Notes under the pieces: model-generated
What the model was told of the DNA's origin: nothing
The model's database searches: none
Seen by the model: the letters and a program-made list of their open reading frames with translations, nothing else
Part shown: positions 32,900-43,010 of the stretch, in pieces
Layout of the letters: every line of letters begins with the position of its first letter
Numbering within the stretch: the first letter of the stretch is position 1
Program-made: the position numbers and the translations under genes
Origin: Endozoicomonas sp. G2_1
GTDB lineage: Bacteria > Pseudomonadota > Gammaproteobacteria > Enterobacterales > Alteromonadaceae
Length of the DNA: 64,000 bases
NCBI RefSeq assembly: GCF_017744155.1
Contig: NZ_JAGHQT010000011.1
Coordinates: 43,416-107,415, forward strand
Reading direction: 5' to 3'

Positions 32900-33262
32900 A
32901 TGGCGAATATTTTGATAGTTGATGATTCAAACTCTATCAGGGATATGGTCAGCTTTACGTTAAAAAGCGCAAGCTACAACACTGTTGAAGCTAAAGATGG
33001 TTTAGAAGGCTTAAATGCTGCTAAGCGCTCGAGCTTCGATTTAGTAATTACTGATGTGAACATGCCAAATATGGATGGCATCACCTTATGTCAGGAATTG
33101 CGCAAGTTACCAAACTTTAGATTTACGCCTATTTTGATGCTAACGACTGAAAGCTCAACAGATATGAAAATGAAAGGTAAATCAGCAGGCGCAACCGGAT
33201 GGTTAGTTAAGCCATTTAATCCAGAGAAGTTACTAGCGACCATCAAACGCGTAATAAGGTAA
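32900..33262 (+). CDS. cheY: CheY-like response regulator
   Basis: This is a stand-alone 120-residue receiver domain. All hallmark residues are present: acidic pair D8/D9, phospho-acceptor D52 in VITDVNMP, T82/T83 and K104 in VKPF. It is likely phosphorylated by the adjacent CheA. The absence of flagellar genes nearby means a motor target cannot be assumed. Confidence 0.93.
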   Translation: MANILIVDDSNSIRDMVSFTLKSASYNTVEAKDGLEGLNAAKRSSFDLVITDVNMPNMDGITLCQELRKLPNFRFTPILMLTTESSTDMKMKGKSAGATGWLVKPFNPEKLLATIKRVIR

Positions 33263-33268
33263 TTTGCT

Positions 33269-35404
33269 ATGAGCATAGATTTGTCACAATTTTTACCTTC
33301 TTTTTTAGAAGAAAGCGATGAAGGATTAGCGCTAATGGAGTCAGGGTTACTTGACCTTGAACCCGGTGATGACGAATCTATAAATGCTATCTTTCGTGCT
33401 GCACACTCAATCAAAGGCGGCGCAGGCACCTTCGGTTTTAATCAAGTCACTGACTTTACACATTTAGTTGAGACCTTACTCGACGAAATGCGCGATGGAC
33501 GCCGTGAAATTGTTGGTGCTGACATTGAGATTTTGCTTAAGTCAGTTGACTGTATTCGCTTGTTAATTGAAGCAGAAAAAGTTGGTGAAACTTGTGAAGA
33601 TAGCCGCATAGGCCATACGACAGATTTACTCAATCAAACCTTAGCGCTATCGGATTCGTCTAACGAAGAAAGCAACGAGCAAGCCTCTGTAGAAAGTACT
33701 AATGTTGGTGGTTCGAGCCAAACTAGTTGGCAGATAGAGTTTATTCCTGAACATCATCTTGTTCAGACCGGTAATGATCCAATCTTTTTATTGAATGCCC
33801 TCGCTGATTTAGGTGAAGTGAGTATTCGTTGCCAATCTCAGTTACCAGCCTTTGACGAATTAGACCCTGAAGAACTTTTTTTAACGTGGCAGATAGAATT
33901 AATCGCCGATGTTGATGAAGACGAGATTCGAGAAATATTTGAATGGGTTGAAGACGAGTGCCAGTTAAACATCACTAAGGTTGAAACGGTTGAACAAGTT
34001 CTCGCTGAACCTGAGCATATTGCTTCTGAGAACACTGAAGCACCAGTACCTCAAATAGAGCCTGAACCCGTCACAGCTCCAGAAGCCTCAATTGCACCAA
34101 CCAGCGCACCTGCTGCGAGTACGCCAGCGACTAATGACAAAGCAAATAAACCCGCCGCGAAAGCAACAGTGAAAGCTAAACCCGACGCTGGTTCTATTCG
34201 CGTTGGTGTTGATAAGGTTGATAGCTTAATTAACCTCGTTGGAGAGCTTGTTATTACGCAATCAATGTTATCTGAATTGGGTAATAACTTTGATTTGACT
34301 AAAGTTGAGCGTTTAAACGCAGGCCTTGAGCAGCTGTTGCAGAATACCAAAGAATTACAAGAAAGCGTGATGCGAATTCGGATGTTACCGATTAGTTTTG
34401 CTTTTAACCGCTTTCCTCGTTTGGTTCACGATCTGTCATTAAAAACGGGTAAGCAAGTTGATTTAGTGATCAACGGTGAACAAACTGAGCTTGATAAAAC
34501 TGTCATGGAGCAAATCGGTGACCCACTCGTTCACTTGGTGCGCAACGCGGTTGATCACGGTATTGAAGCTGGTGAGCAGCGCATTGCCAATGGCAAACCA
34601 GCACAAGGCACAATAACGTTAGATGCATACCACCAAGGCGGCAACATTGTTATTGAAATTAGCGATGATGGCGGCGGCATTAATCGCGATGCCGTACTCA
34701 ATAAAGCGATTGAAAAAGGTGTAGTTGAGCCTGGAGTTACACTCACCGACAGTCAGGTCTTTGATTTGTTATTTGAACCTGGCTTTTCTACCGCTAAGCA
34801 AGTCAGTGATATTTCTGGCCGTGGCGTTGGCATGGACGTGGTTAAGCGCAACATTCAAGCATTGGGCGGTCGCATCCAAGTTGAATCAGAACAAGGACAA
34901 GGCAGCACTTTTCGCGTTTACCTGCCACTTACACTCGCTATTTTAGACGGTCAATTAGTCAAAGTTGGCGACCAAGTTTACGTGATTCCGCTTATTTCGA
35001 TTGTTGAATCATTGCAGGCTAAAGCTGAATTGATCAACACCGTATCTGGTGATTTAGTTCTCTACCGATTGCGTGAAGATAACGTACCGGTACTACCTGT
35101 TTATCAGCTTTTTAATTTGCCTGCCGATAATAAAGATGTTGAAGGCTGCTTGTTGGTTGTTGTTGAAGCCGATGGACAAAAAGTCGGCTTAATGGTTGAC
35201 GATTTACTTGCGCAACAACAAGTGGTGATAAAGAGCTTAGAAGACAATTACCAGCAAGTAGACGGTATTTCAGGTGCCACTATTTTAGGTGACGGCTCAG
35301 TCGCCATGATTATTGATATTCCGGGGATTATTGATATGGCGTTGTCACATGCGCGCGACAAGCAAGATCAATTTTATCAAAGTATGACTCAGGAGCACGT
35401 GTAA
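33269..35404 (+). CDS. cheA: Chemotaxis histidine kinase CheA
   Basis: The 711-residue kinase has a P1 phosphotransfer domain with phospho-His46 in AAHSIKGGAG, a central region with a P2-like domain (about 150-250), a Pro/Ala/Glu-rich linker (about 255-300), the dimerisation P3 helices, and the ATP-binding P4 with N box LVHLVRNAVDHGIE, G1 DDGGGI and SGRGVGMDVVK. A CheW-like P5 ends it. The stop codon abuts cheW (TAAATGG), indicating coupling. Confidence 0.97.
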   Translation: MSIDLSQFLPSFLEESDEGLALMESGLLDLEPGDDESINAIFRAAHSIKGGAGTFGFNQVTDFTHLVETLLDEMRDGRREIVGADIEILLKSVDCIRLLIEAEKVGETCEDSRIGHTTDLLNQTLALSDSSNEESNEQASVESTNVGGSSQTSWQIEFIPEHHLVQTGNDPIFLLNALADLGEVSIRCQSQLPAFDELDPEELFLTWQIELIADVDEDEIREIFEWVEDECQLNITKVETVEQVLAEPEHIASENTEAPVPQIEPEPVTAPEASIAPTSAPAASTPATNDKANKPAAKATVKAKPDAGSIRVGVDKVDSLINLVGELVITQSMLSELGNNFDLTKVERLNAGLEQLLQNTKELQESVMRIRMLPISFAFNRFPRLVHDLSLKTGKQVDLVINGEQTELDKTVMEQIGDPLVHLVRNAVDHGIEAGEQRIANGKPAQGTITLDAYHQGGNIVIEISDDGGGINRDAVLNKAIEKGVVEPGVTLTDSQVFDLLFEPGFSTAKQVSDISGRGVGMDVVKRNIQALGGRIQVESEQGQGSTFRVYLPLTLAILDGQLVKVGDQVYVIPLISIVESLQAKAELINTVSGDLVLYRLREDNVPVLPVYQLFNLPADNKDVEGCLLVVVEADGQKVGLMVDDLLAQQQVVIKSLEDNYQQVDGISGATILGDGSVAMIIDIPGIIDMALSHARDKQDQFYQSMTQEHV

Positions 35405-35938
35405 ATGGACATGCAAGCACTTGCCTCAACCGTTCCTGTTCAAGGCGAATACTCATTAGAGGGTATCGACTTTATCACTAATGGTGACCAATACTTAACC
35501 TTTGAGCTCGATCAAGAGCAATACGGTGTTGATATTCTCTCAGTTGAAGAAATTCGCAGTTGGGAAAAACCGACTAAAATCCCAAATTCACCGACTTATG
35601 TGGTTGGAGTGATTAATATGCGCGGCGTTATCGTGCCAATCATCGATTTACGTCTCAAGTTTGGTATTGGCACGGCTACGTATACCGAAACTACGGTTGT
35701 CGTTGTCTTAACCATAGAAACTGACGAGCACAGTCGCACCATAGGGTTTGTCGTTGATGCCGTTTCAGACGTGCTTGACGCTGAAGAGAGCGACATTAAA
35801 CCGGCACCTGCTTTTGGTGGCCGTATACCGCCGTGTTATGTCGATGGTTTAGTCAACTTAGAAAACGACTTGGTGACCTTACTCAATGTTGTTGAACTGC
35901 AAAAAATAGAAGCCCACGCTTCTCGTAAAAAGGGATAA
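35405..35938 (+). CDS. cheW: Chemotaxis coupling protein CheW (first copy)
   Basis: CheW bridges receptors and CheA. The 177-residue protein has the CheW beta-barrel core: LTFELDQEQYGVDILSVEEI, VVGVINMRGVIVPIIDLR and IGFVVDAVSDV. A roughly 20-residue N-terminal extension precedes the core. It starts right after the cheA stop and precedes a second cheW by 11 bp. Confidence 0.96.
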   Translation: MDMQALASTVPVQGEYSLEGIDFITNGDQYLTFELDQEQYGVDILSVEEIRSWEKPTKIPNSPTYVVGVINMRGVIVPIIDLRLKFGIGTATYTETTVVVVLTIETDEHSRTIGFVVDAVSDVLDAEESDIKPAPAFGGRIPPCYVDGLVNLENDLVTLLNVVELQKIEAHASRKKG

Positions 35939-35949
35939 GGAGCAAATAG

Positions 35950-36417
35950 GTGGAAGAACAAGAATACCTAACATTTATGCTCGACGGTGAAGAGTTTGGT
36001 GTTGATATTTTATGTGTGCAAGAAATCCGCGTATTAACAGCGGTTACTGAACTGCCCAATAAACCTCATTATCTAAAGGGTGTTATCAACCTTCGCGGTG
36101 TCATTATTCCTATTGTTGATTTAAGAGAGCGCTTTGGTAAACAAGGACTTAGTTACGATGAGCAAACTGTGATTATTATTTTAAAAAGTCCAAACCCAGC
36201 CGATAACATGGTGGTTGGTTTAGTGGTTGACCGCGTTGCTGAAGTCTACAAAGTTAATCGAGACAGTGTTAGCGCGGCTCCATCATTTGGCAGTGCCATT
36301 GATAACAGCTTCTTAGCTGGTTTAGCAAAAGTCGAAGAAAAGTTAATTTTATTGCTCGATATGAACAACCTGCTAGACCAACAGAAACTATATATTCAAG
36401 GCGAGCTAGCGAGCTGA
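35950..36417 (+). CDS. cheW: Chemotaxis coupling protein CheW (second copy)
   Basis: This 155-residue CheW starts at GTG (35950). It has LTFMLDGEEFGVDILCVQEI and LKGVINLRGVIIPIVDLRERFG. It is clearly homologous to but diverged from the upstream copy. Two CheW genes in tandem are also found in Vibrio cholerae cluster III. The two may serve the soluble and the membrane receptor of this cluster respectively, which is inference. Confidence 0.96.
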   Translation: MEEQEYLTFMLDGEEFGVDILCVQEIRVLTAVTELPNKPHYLKGVINLRGVIIPIVDLRERFGKQGLSYDEQTVIIILKSPNPADNMVVGLVVDRVAEVYKVNRDSVSAAPSFGSAIDNSFLAGLAKVEEKLILLLDMNNLLDQQKLYIQGELAS

Positions 36418-36437
36418 ATTAAGACAAGGAAAGACCA

Positions 36438-39197
36438 GTGACGCCAAGACAAATTAGCCTAATACAGGCAAGTTGGCAAAAAGTTCAGTTATCGAGTATT
36501 GAACTAGAACAACAATTTTTTAATCAGTTGTTTGCGGCTAAGCCTGAATTAAAATCACAACTTAACCATGCAGTTCAAGCAACGCCAGGACAACTAGTGC
36601 AGTTGGTTGACGATGTCATTCAATATTTAACTGTATGGCAACAAGGCGAGATAAATTTATCAGTACTAAATACCCTACCTGAGTATTCGGTGTTGTTAAA
36701 ACATGAGAAAACCGTTGGCAAGGCAATGATGGAGACATTGTCTAGTCATATTGCTGAAGACTTTAATTTAGCGACTAAGCGAGCTTGGTTAGCCATTTTT
36801 AGAGAGTTGACAGCCCATGCACTTGAAGTGTTTGACAAGGTCAATACTTCAACCCTAGAAACCCAATTAAAACAAGACGATGGCCTACTTATGGATAATG
36901 ATAAAAATATAGACTTTTCGATGTATTTACAGTGTGCAGTTGACCAATCGGGAACTCCTACGATGATGATCGATAGAGAGTTTAATATTATTTATGCCAA
37001 CAATGCCACACTTGCCCTGCTGAAAAAGCACGAGGCAACGTTTCAAAAGAAATGGCCTGGGTTTGTCGCCGACAAAGATATTTTAATGAAGACTAATATT
37101 GATGATTTTCATCAAAACCCTAGTCATCAACGCAAGTTGCTAGCCGACGTTAACAACTTACCTTATAAAACCGATATTCACATTGAAGATTTAACCTTTG
37201 AACTTAATGTTACGGCAGTGATTAATGCTCAAGGTGAGTATATTGGTAACTCTCTCGAGTGGCATGACGTTACTCAAGCTCGTATTCAAGAAAATAAAGC
37301 GGTGCAATTACAAGGTGCAATTGATCAATCTGGTACGCCAATTATGATGATCGATCGCGACTTTAATATTACTTACGCCAACAATGCGACAATTGCGTTA
37401 TTGAAAAAGCACGAAGCAACCTTTCAGCAAAAGTGGCCAAGCTTTGTTGCCGACGAGCGATTGGTGATTGGCAGCAATATTGATGGTTTTCACAAAAACC
37501 CAAGTCATCAGCGCAAGTTATTAGCCGATGTAAATAACTTGCCTTACACCACAGACATTCATATTCAAGATTTAACCTTTGAGTTAAACGTAACTGCGGT
37601 CATTGACGTTAAAGGTAATTACATTGGCAACTCGCTTGAGTGGCAAGACGTTACTGATTTGAGAACTAAAGAATTAGAGGTTGGTCGCTTAACATCTGCC
37701 GTTGACGGTATGACAACCAACTTAATGATGGCCGACACTAAAGGTAACATTGTTTACGCTAACACTGCGGTGATAAACATGTTGCGCAAGCGTGAAGCAC
37801 AACTTAAGTCAGTATTGCCATCGTTTAACGTTGATACCATTGTTGGTACCAACTTTGACAGCTTCCATCGCAATCCAGCTCACCAGCAAAATTTATTGGG
37901 TAATCCTGAAAATCTGCCGTACACCGCAGAAATTTCGGTTGCCGGCTTAGAGTTCCAGTTAATTGCAATGGCATTGCGAGACAGCTCAGGTAAGCACGTT
38001 GGTACCGGCGTTCAGTGGCTTGATATTACAGAGCAAAAAGACGCCCAAAAACAAATTGATAATATTATTAGTGCAGCTATTGCTGGTCAGCTTGAAGAGC
38101 GCATCGATACCGCGACTTATGAAGGCTTTATGCGCGAACTAGGTAATAATATCAATACCTTGTTAGATACCATTATTCAGCCGTTAAACGATGCGATTAA
38201 GACATCGCAAGCACTTGCTAAAGGTCAGTTGACTCATAATATGAGCGAAGACTACAAAGGTGAGTTTTTGGTCTTGGCAGAATCTATGAATGGTTCAATT
38301 AACAATTTGAGCTCGATGGTCAGCGAAATTCGCGCGGCCTCAACCAGTGTTTTCGACGCTGCTCGTGAAATTGCCGCTGGTAACAACGAATTGAGCCATC
38401 GCACAGAATCACAAGCTTCAAGTCTAGAAGAAACTGCTTCGGCAATGGAAGAGTTGACGAGTACTGTTCAGCAAAACTCTGAAAATGCCACTGAAGCAAG
38501 TAAGCTTTCTGGCTCAGTAATGACTAAAGCGAGCAATGGCGGCGAAGTGGTTAAAAGCGCCATTACTGCAATGAGTGACATTAACAAGTCGAGTAAGAAA
38601 ATTGCCGATATTATTAGTGTTATTGACGAGATTGCCTTCCAAACCAACCTATTAGCACTAAACGCGGCGGTTGAAGCAGCGCGTGCTGGTGAGCAAGGTC
38701 GCGGTTTCGCGGTTGTTGCTGCTGAAGTGCGCAACTTAGCACAACGCTCTGCAGGCGCCGCCAAAGAAATTAAAGGGTTGATCAACGACAGTGTTGAAGC
38801 GGTTGGTCACGGTACTAAGCTCGTTGATGAAACTGGTCAAACCTTCAATGACCTTGTGACAGCAATTGAAGAAGTGAGCAAAATGCTAACGGATATCGAT
38901 AGCGCTGGTCGTGAGCAATCTGCAGGTATTGGTGAAGTAAGCGCGGCGGTTAGTCAGATGGATGAAATGACCCAGCAAAATGCTGCGTTGGTTGAACAAG
39001 CGAGTGCATCGAGCAAGTCGATGGAAGAACAAGCGCAATCGCTACTCGAACAAGTTGCATTTTTCGACCAAGGTGATGAACAGCCAGTTTACAGCAATCA
39101 GCAACCGGCAGCCGCTAGAACAGCATCGCGAAGCGCACCAGTGATGAGTCCACGCCGTCCGGCATTGTCAAATGATCAAGAGTGGGAAGAGTTTTAA
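36438..39197 (+). CDS. Soluble chemoreceptor: degenerate globin-like domain, three PAS modules, MCP signalling domain
   Basis: The 919-residue protein has no convincing membrane segment. Residues 1 to about 135 look like a globin sensor ([44 protein letters not shown]). My alignment finds Leu/Pro where the haem-ligating F8 His should be. Three PAS modules follow at an exact 127-residue period (residues 164, 291 and 418), each with an FHxNPxHQ motif; the first two are nearly identical. The MCP hairpin tip includes [19 protein letters not shown]. The C-terminus EWEEF fits the x-aromatic-x-x-aromatic CheR-tether pentapeptide. Translation starts at GTG (36438). Confidence 0.93.
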   Translation: MTPRQISLIQASWQKVQLSSIELEQQFFNQLFAAKPELKSQLNHAVQATPGQLVQLVDDVIQYLTVWQQGEINLSVLNTLPEYSVLLKHEKTVGKAMMETLSSHIAEDFNLATKRAWLAIFRELTAHALEVFDKVNTSTLETQLKQDDGLLMDNDKNIDFSMYLQCAVDQSGTPTMMIDREFNIIYANNATLALLKKHEATFQKKWPGFVADKDILMKTNIDDFHQNPSHQRKLLADVNNLPYKTDIHIEDLTFELNVTAVINAQGEYIGNSLEWHDVTQARIQENKAVQLQGAIDQSGTPIMMIDRDFNITYANNATIALLKKHEATFQQKWPSFVADERLVIGSNIDGFHKNPSHQRKLLADVNNLPYTTDIHIQDLTFELNVTAVIDVKGNYIGNSLEWQDVTDLRTKELEVGRLTSAVDGMTTNLMMADTKGNIVYANTAVINMLRKREAQLKSVLPSFNVDTIVGTNFDSFHRNPAHQQNLLGNPENLPYTAEISVAGLEFQLIAMALRDSSGKHVGTGVQWLDITEQKDAQKQIDNIISAAIAGQLEERIDTATYEGFMRELGNNINTLLDTIIQPLNDAIKTSQALAKGQLTHNMSEDYKGEFLVLAESMNGSINNLSSMVSEIRAASTSVFDAAREIAAGNNELSHRTESQASSLEETASAMEELTSTVQQNSENATEASKLSGSVMTKASNGGEVVKSAITAMSDINKSSKKIADIISVIDEIAFQTNLLALNAAVEAARAGEQGRGFAVVAAEVRNLAQRSAGAAKEIKGLINDSVEAVGHGTKLVDETGQTFNDLVTAIEEVSKMLTDIDSAGREQSAGIGEVSAAVSQMDEMTQQNAALVEQASASSKSMEEQAQSLLEQVAFFDQGDEQPVYSNQQPAAARTASRSAPVMSPRRPALSNDQEWEEF

Positions 39198-39200
39198 CTC

Positions 39201-40052
39201 GTGACTGTGGTAGCGGCTCAACAACGAGAAGAACAACTGACAGATAAAGACTTTGCCTTTATCTGTCAGTTTGTTTATCAACGCTCGGGAATTGTCTTAA
39301 ATGAAAGCAAAAAAGAGATGTTGTATCGGCGCTTAACGCGAGTTGTGCGCGATAGAAAACTAAAGTCTTTTGCTGAATACTGCCAAATATTGAAGACTAA
39401 CCCCGAAGCCGAGCAAGATTACTTTATTAACGCTATCACCACTAACTTAACCAGTTTTTTTCGTGAAAATCATCATTTCGAATATTTGAGAGATCACGAA
39501 TTTCCCCGTTTGCTGAACAACAACAAAGATCGCCGTATTCGGATTTGGAGTTCAGCGTGTTCTACGGGAGAAGAGCCCTACAGTATTGCGATTACGACAT
39601 TAAAAGCGATGTCGACTCGAATCCGCAATTGGGACGTGAAAATACTGGCAACAGATATTGACAGTAACGTGTTGGCGACGGCAAAAGCTGGTATTTATAA
39701 AGATAAGCCTGATCTAGTGCCAGAGGTCTACAAGCGAGGTTATTTCCAAAAGGGCCGCGATGGCAATGCCAACAAAGTTCGCATTCAACCACAAGTACAA
39801 GAGTTGATCACCTTTAAGCAGCTTAACCTATTGCATTCGTGGCCGATGAAAGGGCCATTTGATGTTATTTTTTGCCGCAATGTCATCATTTACTTCGATA
39901 AACCCACCCAAGAAGAATTGTTTAGTCGCTATTATCAATTGCTCAAACCTGGCGGTTTATTGATCTTAGGGCACAGTGAAAGTTTGGGTAGTTATCAGCA
40001 GTATTTTGAGACCATTGGCCGGACTATTTTTAGAAAGCCTGAACACGGATAA
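39201..40052 (+). CDS. cheR: Chemoreceptor methyltransferase CheR
   Basis: CheR methylates receptor glutamates using S-adenosylmethionine. The 283-residue protein shows the N-terminal helical domain (YQRSGIVLNESKKEMLYRRL), the SAM fold with WSSACSTGEEPYSIA and FDVIFCRNVIIYFD. It begins with GTG 3 bp after the receptor stop codon. The receptor's C-terminal pentapeptide would be the docking site for this enzyme. Confidence 0.96.
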   Translation: MTVVAAQQREEQLTDKDFAFICQFVYQRSGIVLNESKKEMLYRRLTRVVRDRKLKSFAEYCQILKTNPEAEQDYFINAITTNLTSFFRENHHFEYLRDHEFPRLLNNNKDRRIRIWSSACSTGEEPYSIAITTLKAMSTRIRNWDVKILATDIDSNVLATAKAGIYKDKPDLVPEVYKRGYFQKGRDGNANKVRIQPQVQELITFKQLNLLHSWPMKGPFDVIFCRNVIIYFDKPTQEELFSRYYQLLKPGGLLILGHSESLGSYQQYFETIGRTIFRKPEHG

Positions 40053-40073
40053 ACAGGGACAGAGAATATAAGT

Positions 40074-40730
40074 GTGATAGTTATAGGAAAAGAGCAAGCA
40101 GACCAATTCAGTTGTTTACCTGAATTTGATCATATTAATCACTATTGGGACAAAAGCCGTCAAACTATGGTGGCGAAGATCTTGCCCGGTGAATTTTACA
40201 TGAGCAGAGAGCCTGTTGTTATTGCGACTACGCTTGGCTCATGTGTCTCTGCTTGTATTTGGGATACCCGAATTGGTATTGGTGGCATGAATCACTTTAT
40301 GTTACCGATCACCGAAAAAGAAGCGCATCAGGTTAACTGGGCGAGCCGAGGTTTAGTTTCTGATGCTACCCGTTATGGCAACTTTGCCATGGAGCACCTG
40401 ATTAATACCATTTTGAAATACGGTGCGCGAAGAATTAATTTGAAAGCCAAGATTTTTGGCGGTGGTAAAGTACTTGCCCAGCAAGTGTCTAATGTTGGTG
40501 AACGCAATATTGATTTTGTTGTTGATTACCTGGCGAACGAGCGCATTGAAATTGTCAAAGCCGATGTCGGTTTAACTTGCCCGCGCAAAGTTATGTTTGA
40601 ACCCCATACTGGTCGCGCTTTTGTGAAGCGTTTAGCCAATGTTCACAACGATACTATTTTTCAGCGTGAAAACGATTACCAACGCCACATTAAACAAGAA
40701 GCCGTTGAAGGCGATATTGAACTATTTTAG
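40074..40730 (+). CDS. cheD: Chemoreceptor glutamine deamidase CheD
   Basis: CheD deamidates receptor glutamines. The 218-residue protein has the catalytic core: TTLGSCVSACIWD (active Cys), GIGGMNHFMLP (active His) and KIFGGGKVL. It starts at GTG (40074). Its extreme C-terminus G-D-I-E-L-F is nearly the same as that of the MCP-like protein at 41810 (G-E-V-E-L-F). It overlaps nothing and is 8 bp before cheB. Confidence 0.95.
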   Translation: MIVIGKEQADQFSCLPEFDHINHYWDKSRQTMVAKILPGEFYMSREPVVIATTLGSCVSACIWDTRIGIGGMNHFMLPITEKEAHQVNWASRGLVSDATRYGNFAMEHLINTILKYGARRINLKAKIFGGGKVLAQQVSNVGERNIDFVVDYLANERIEIVKADVGLTCPRKVMFEPHTGRAFVKRLANVHNDTIFQRENDYQRHIKQEAVEGDIELF

Positions 40731-40738
40731 GAAACATT

Positions 40739-41797
40739 ATGGCGAAGATTAGAGTGCTAGTGGTTGATGATTCCGCGTTAATTCGGAGTCTAGTCACTCG
40801 ATTATTATCACTTGATCCTGATATTGAGGTCGTTGGTGAAGCCGAAGATCCATTTGTCGCACGAGAATTGATTAAAAAACTCAATCCAGACGTTTTAACC
40901 TTAGATGTTGAAATGCCCAAAATGGATGGTATTACGTTTTTGCGCAATTTAATGCGTTTACGTCCAATGCCAGTGATTATGTTGTCGACATTAACAACAC
41001 AAGGTGCAGATATTACGCTCGATGCTCTAGCTATTGGCGCAGTAGATTTTATTGCGAAGCCTTCGGCCGATGTTCTACTTGCGAAGCAGGACAGTTTTAG
41101 CGAGCGCTTAATCACCAAAGTGAAACAGGCGGCTGGCGTTGATCAAAACAGTGTTAAGCGCCACCAGCTGGTCACTGGAAAGTCGAGCCAAGCGAGCTTG
41201 TCTTACAATGGCGGCCAACAAGTTGACCAATTGATTGCGATAGGCGCTTCTACTGGTGGTACTGAAGCGATTCAAACCGTGTTACAAGCCTTACCAACCA
41301 ATACTCCGCCGGTTGTTATTACTCAGCACATTCCACCGACGTTTAGTGAGCGCTTTGCCAACCGTTTAAACAATAAATGTCAGATTACGGTTCAAGAAGC
41401 CAAGCACGGGCAAAAACTAATGGTTGGCAATGCCTATATTGCACCCGGGGGTATGCATTTGCGCATCGCTAAAAAGGGCAGCAGTTATTTTTGTCAGTTA
41501 GATGATGGTCCAGAAGTGAAACGACATCGGCCATCGGTTGATGTGTTGTTTCAGTCATTGGTAAACACTGCCGTCAATACTCAAGCATTGTTGCTCACTG
41601 GAATGGGAGATGATGGTGCAGAGGGGTTGTTAGCACTGAAAAAAGCCGGTGCACGGACAATTATTCAAAGTAAAAACTCGAGTTTAATTTGGGGGATGCC
41701 AGGTAGTGCCGCTAAAATTGACGCTCATACCGATGAAATTGATTTAGCTAAAATTGCAGAGTCGGTGTTAAAACATGCTAACTTAGCTGTTCGTTAA
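40739..41797 (+). CDS. cheB: Protein-glutamate methylesterase CheB
   Basis: The 352-residue CheB has an N-terminal receiver (D10/D11, phospho-Asp56 in LTLDVEMPKMDG, KP loop AKPSAD) and a C-terminal esterase with the catalytic Ser in AIGASTGGTEA, His in TQHIPP and Asp in GMGDDGAEG. It removes receptor methyl groups when phosphorylated by CheA. It completes the adaptation set with CheR and CheD. Confidence 0.97.
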   Translation: MAKIRVLVVDDSALIRSLVTRLLSLDPDIEVVGEAEDPFVARELIKKLNPDVLTLDVEMPKMDGITFLRNLMRLRPMPVIMLSTLTTQGADITLDALAIGAVDFIAKPSADVLLAKQDSFSERLITKVKQAAGVDQNSVKRHQLVTGKSSQASLSYNGGQQVDQLIAIGASTGGTEAIQTVLQALPTNTPPVVITQHIPPTFSERFANRLNNKCQITVQEAKHGQKLMVGNAYIAPGGMHLRIAKKGSSYFCQLDDGPEVKRHRPSVDVLFQSLVNTAVNTQALLLTGMGDDGAEGLLALKKAGARTIIQSKNSSLIWGMPGSAAKIDAHTDEIDLAKIAESVLKHANLAVR

Positions 41798-41809
41798 AGA
41801 GGGATTTAA

Positions 41810-42997
41810 GTGATGCAAATAAAGAGTAAATTGTTAGCGGTCGCCGCTGTCTTAATTGGTCTCGTTCTGATCAATGAGCTGTTTATTAGCGCAGCCATAG
41901 TGACGACAGTACTTCTGATTTTCGCTCTGGTACTAACCGTTTGGCTTGCTTGGCAAGCTTCTCAAGAAACGAGCTCTGATACTAGCTTGGCCTATGATAC
42001 ACCTAGCGAAACCATCAGTATTAATCAAGATGCCGAGTTGATTGGTGACATCCGTCGCCTTATGGAGCACGAGTTGATTATTTTTGAAAATGAAATTAAT
42101 CGGACTTGTGACCTAGTACGTGAGGCCGTTGGTGGAATTTCTTCCTCGTTTAAAGAGCTTCAAGGATTTAGTTCTGAACAGCACAGTATGTTTGAAGAAT
42201 TGATCACTAATACGCGCAGTATTGGTGACGACAATGATACTTCTCTGCAATCATTTGTCGAAAACTCAAATAATACGCTAGACGAGTTTGTTAACGTTAT
42301 TGTTAATACCTCGAAAAAATCATTAGAGACCATGTCTTTTACCGATGAAATGGTGACACAATTCGACAAAATTTTTAACTTGCTCTCGCAAGTGGAAAGC
42401 TTAGCAGACCAAACCAATTTACTTGCCTTAAACGCGGCTATCGAAGCAGCACGCGCTGGTGATGCCGGTCGAGGCTTTGCTGTTGTTGCCAACGAAGTGA
42501 GATCGTTATCACTTAGCTCGACCGACCTCAATGAAGATATTCGCCAAGAAATTCGCTCTTCAAAAGAAGTCATTGAGAAGCTGCGCAGCTCGGTAAAAAG
42601 TATCGCCTCTGCTGACTTAACATCGACCTTGAAAGAGAAAGAACAAGTTGGTGTTATGATGAATTACGTTAGTAAGCTCAACGATTTAACTAATCGAAAA
42701 TTGACCTTCTTGAATGACATGATGCCGCGTATCGACAACGCTGTTGCCACTGGTGTTCGCACTTTACAGTTTGAAGATCTCACCTACCAAACACTCGATT
42801 CGTTAAAAGAGAATTTGGCCAATTTAGGCGAAATCAAAGATGACTTATATGCCCTTGAACACAATCAAGACGACCAAGCTGCATTGACTCATTTTAAAAC
42901 TAAGTGTCAGCAAATGCTGCAACAATCTGCTCGTTCTGATCAAACCCGCAGTGTCACCCAAACGTCTATGGACGAGGGTGAAGTAGAGTTATTTTAA
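41810..42997 (+). CDS. Membrane MCP-like protein with CheZ-type phosphatase motif
   Basis: The 395-residue protein has two adjacent membrane helices (about 7-24 and 27-49) with no periplasmic sensor. It then has a shortened MCP hairpin with [18 protein letters not shown] (201-218) and [10 protein letters not shown]. Residues 321-327 read FEDLTYQ, matching the CheZ active-site motif FQDLTGQ with Asp (D323) and Gln (Q327) at the catalytic spacing. The C-terminus is G-E-V-E-L-F. The family call is from visible motifs; phosphatase activity is inference. Vibrio cholerae cluster III has an MCP gene at the same place. Confidence 0.85.
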   Translation: MMQIKSKLLAVAAVLIGLVLINELFISAAIVTTVLLIFALVLTVWLAWQASQETSSDTSLAYDTPSETISINQDAELIGDIRRLMEHELIIFENEINRTCDLVREAVGGISSSFKELQGFSSEQHSMFEELITNTRSIGDDNDTSLQSFVENSNNTLDEFVNVIVNTSKKSLETMSFTDEMVTQFDKIFNLLSQVESLADQTNLLALNAAIEAARAGDAGRGFAVVANEVRSLSLSSTDLNEDIRQEIRSSKEVIEKLRSSVKSIASADLTSTLKEKEQVGVMMNYVSKLNDLTNRKLTFLNDMMPRIDNAVATGVRTLQFEDLTYQTLDSLKENLANLGEIKDDLYALEHNQDDQAALTHFKTKCQQMLQQSARSDQTRSVTQTSMDEGEVELF

Positions 42998-43010
42998 CAA
43001 GGTACAAGTT

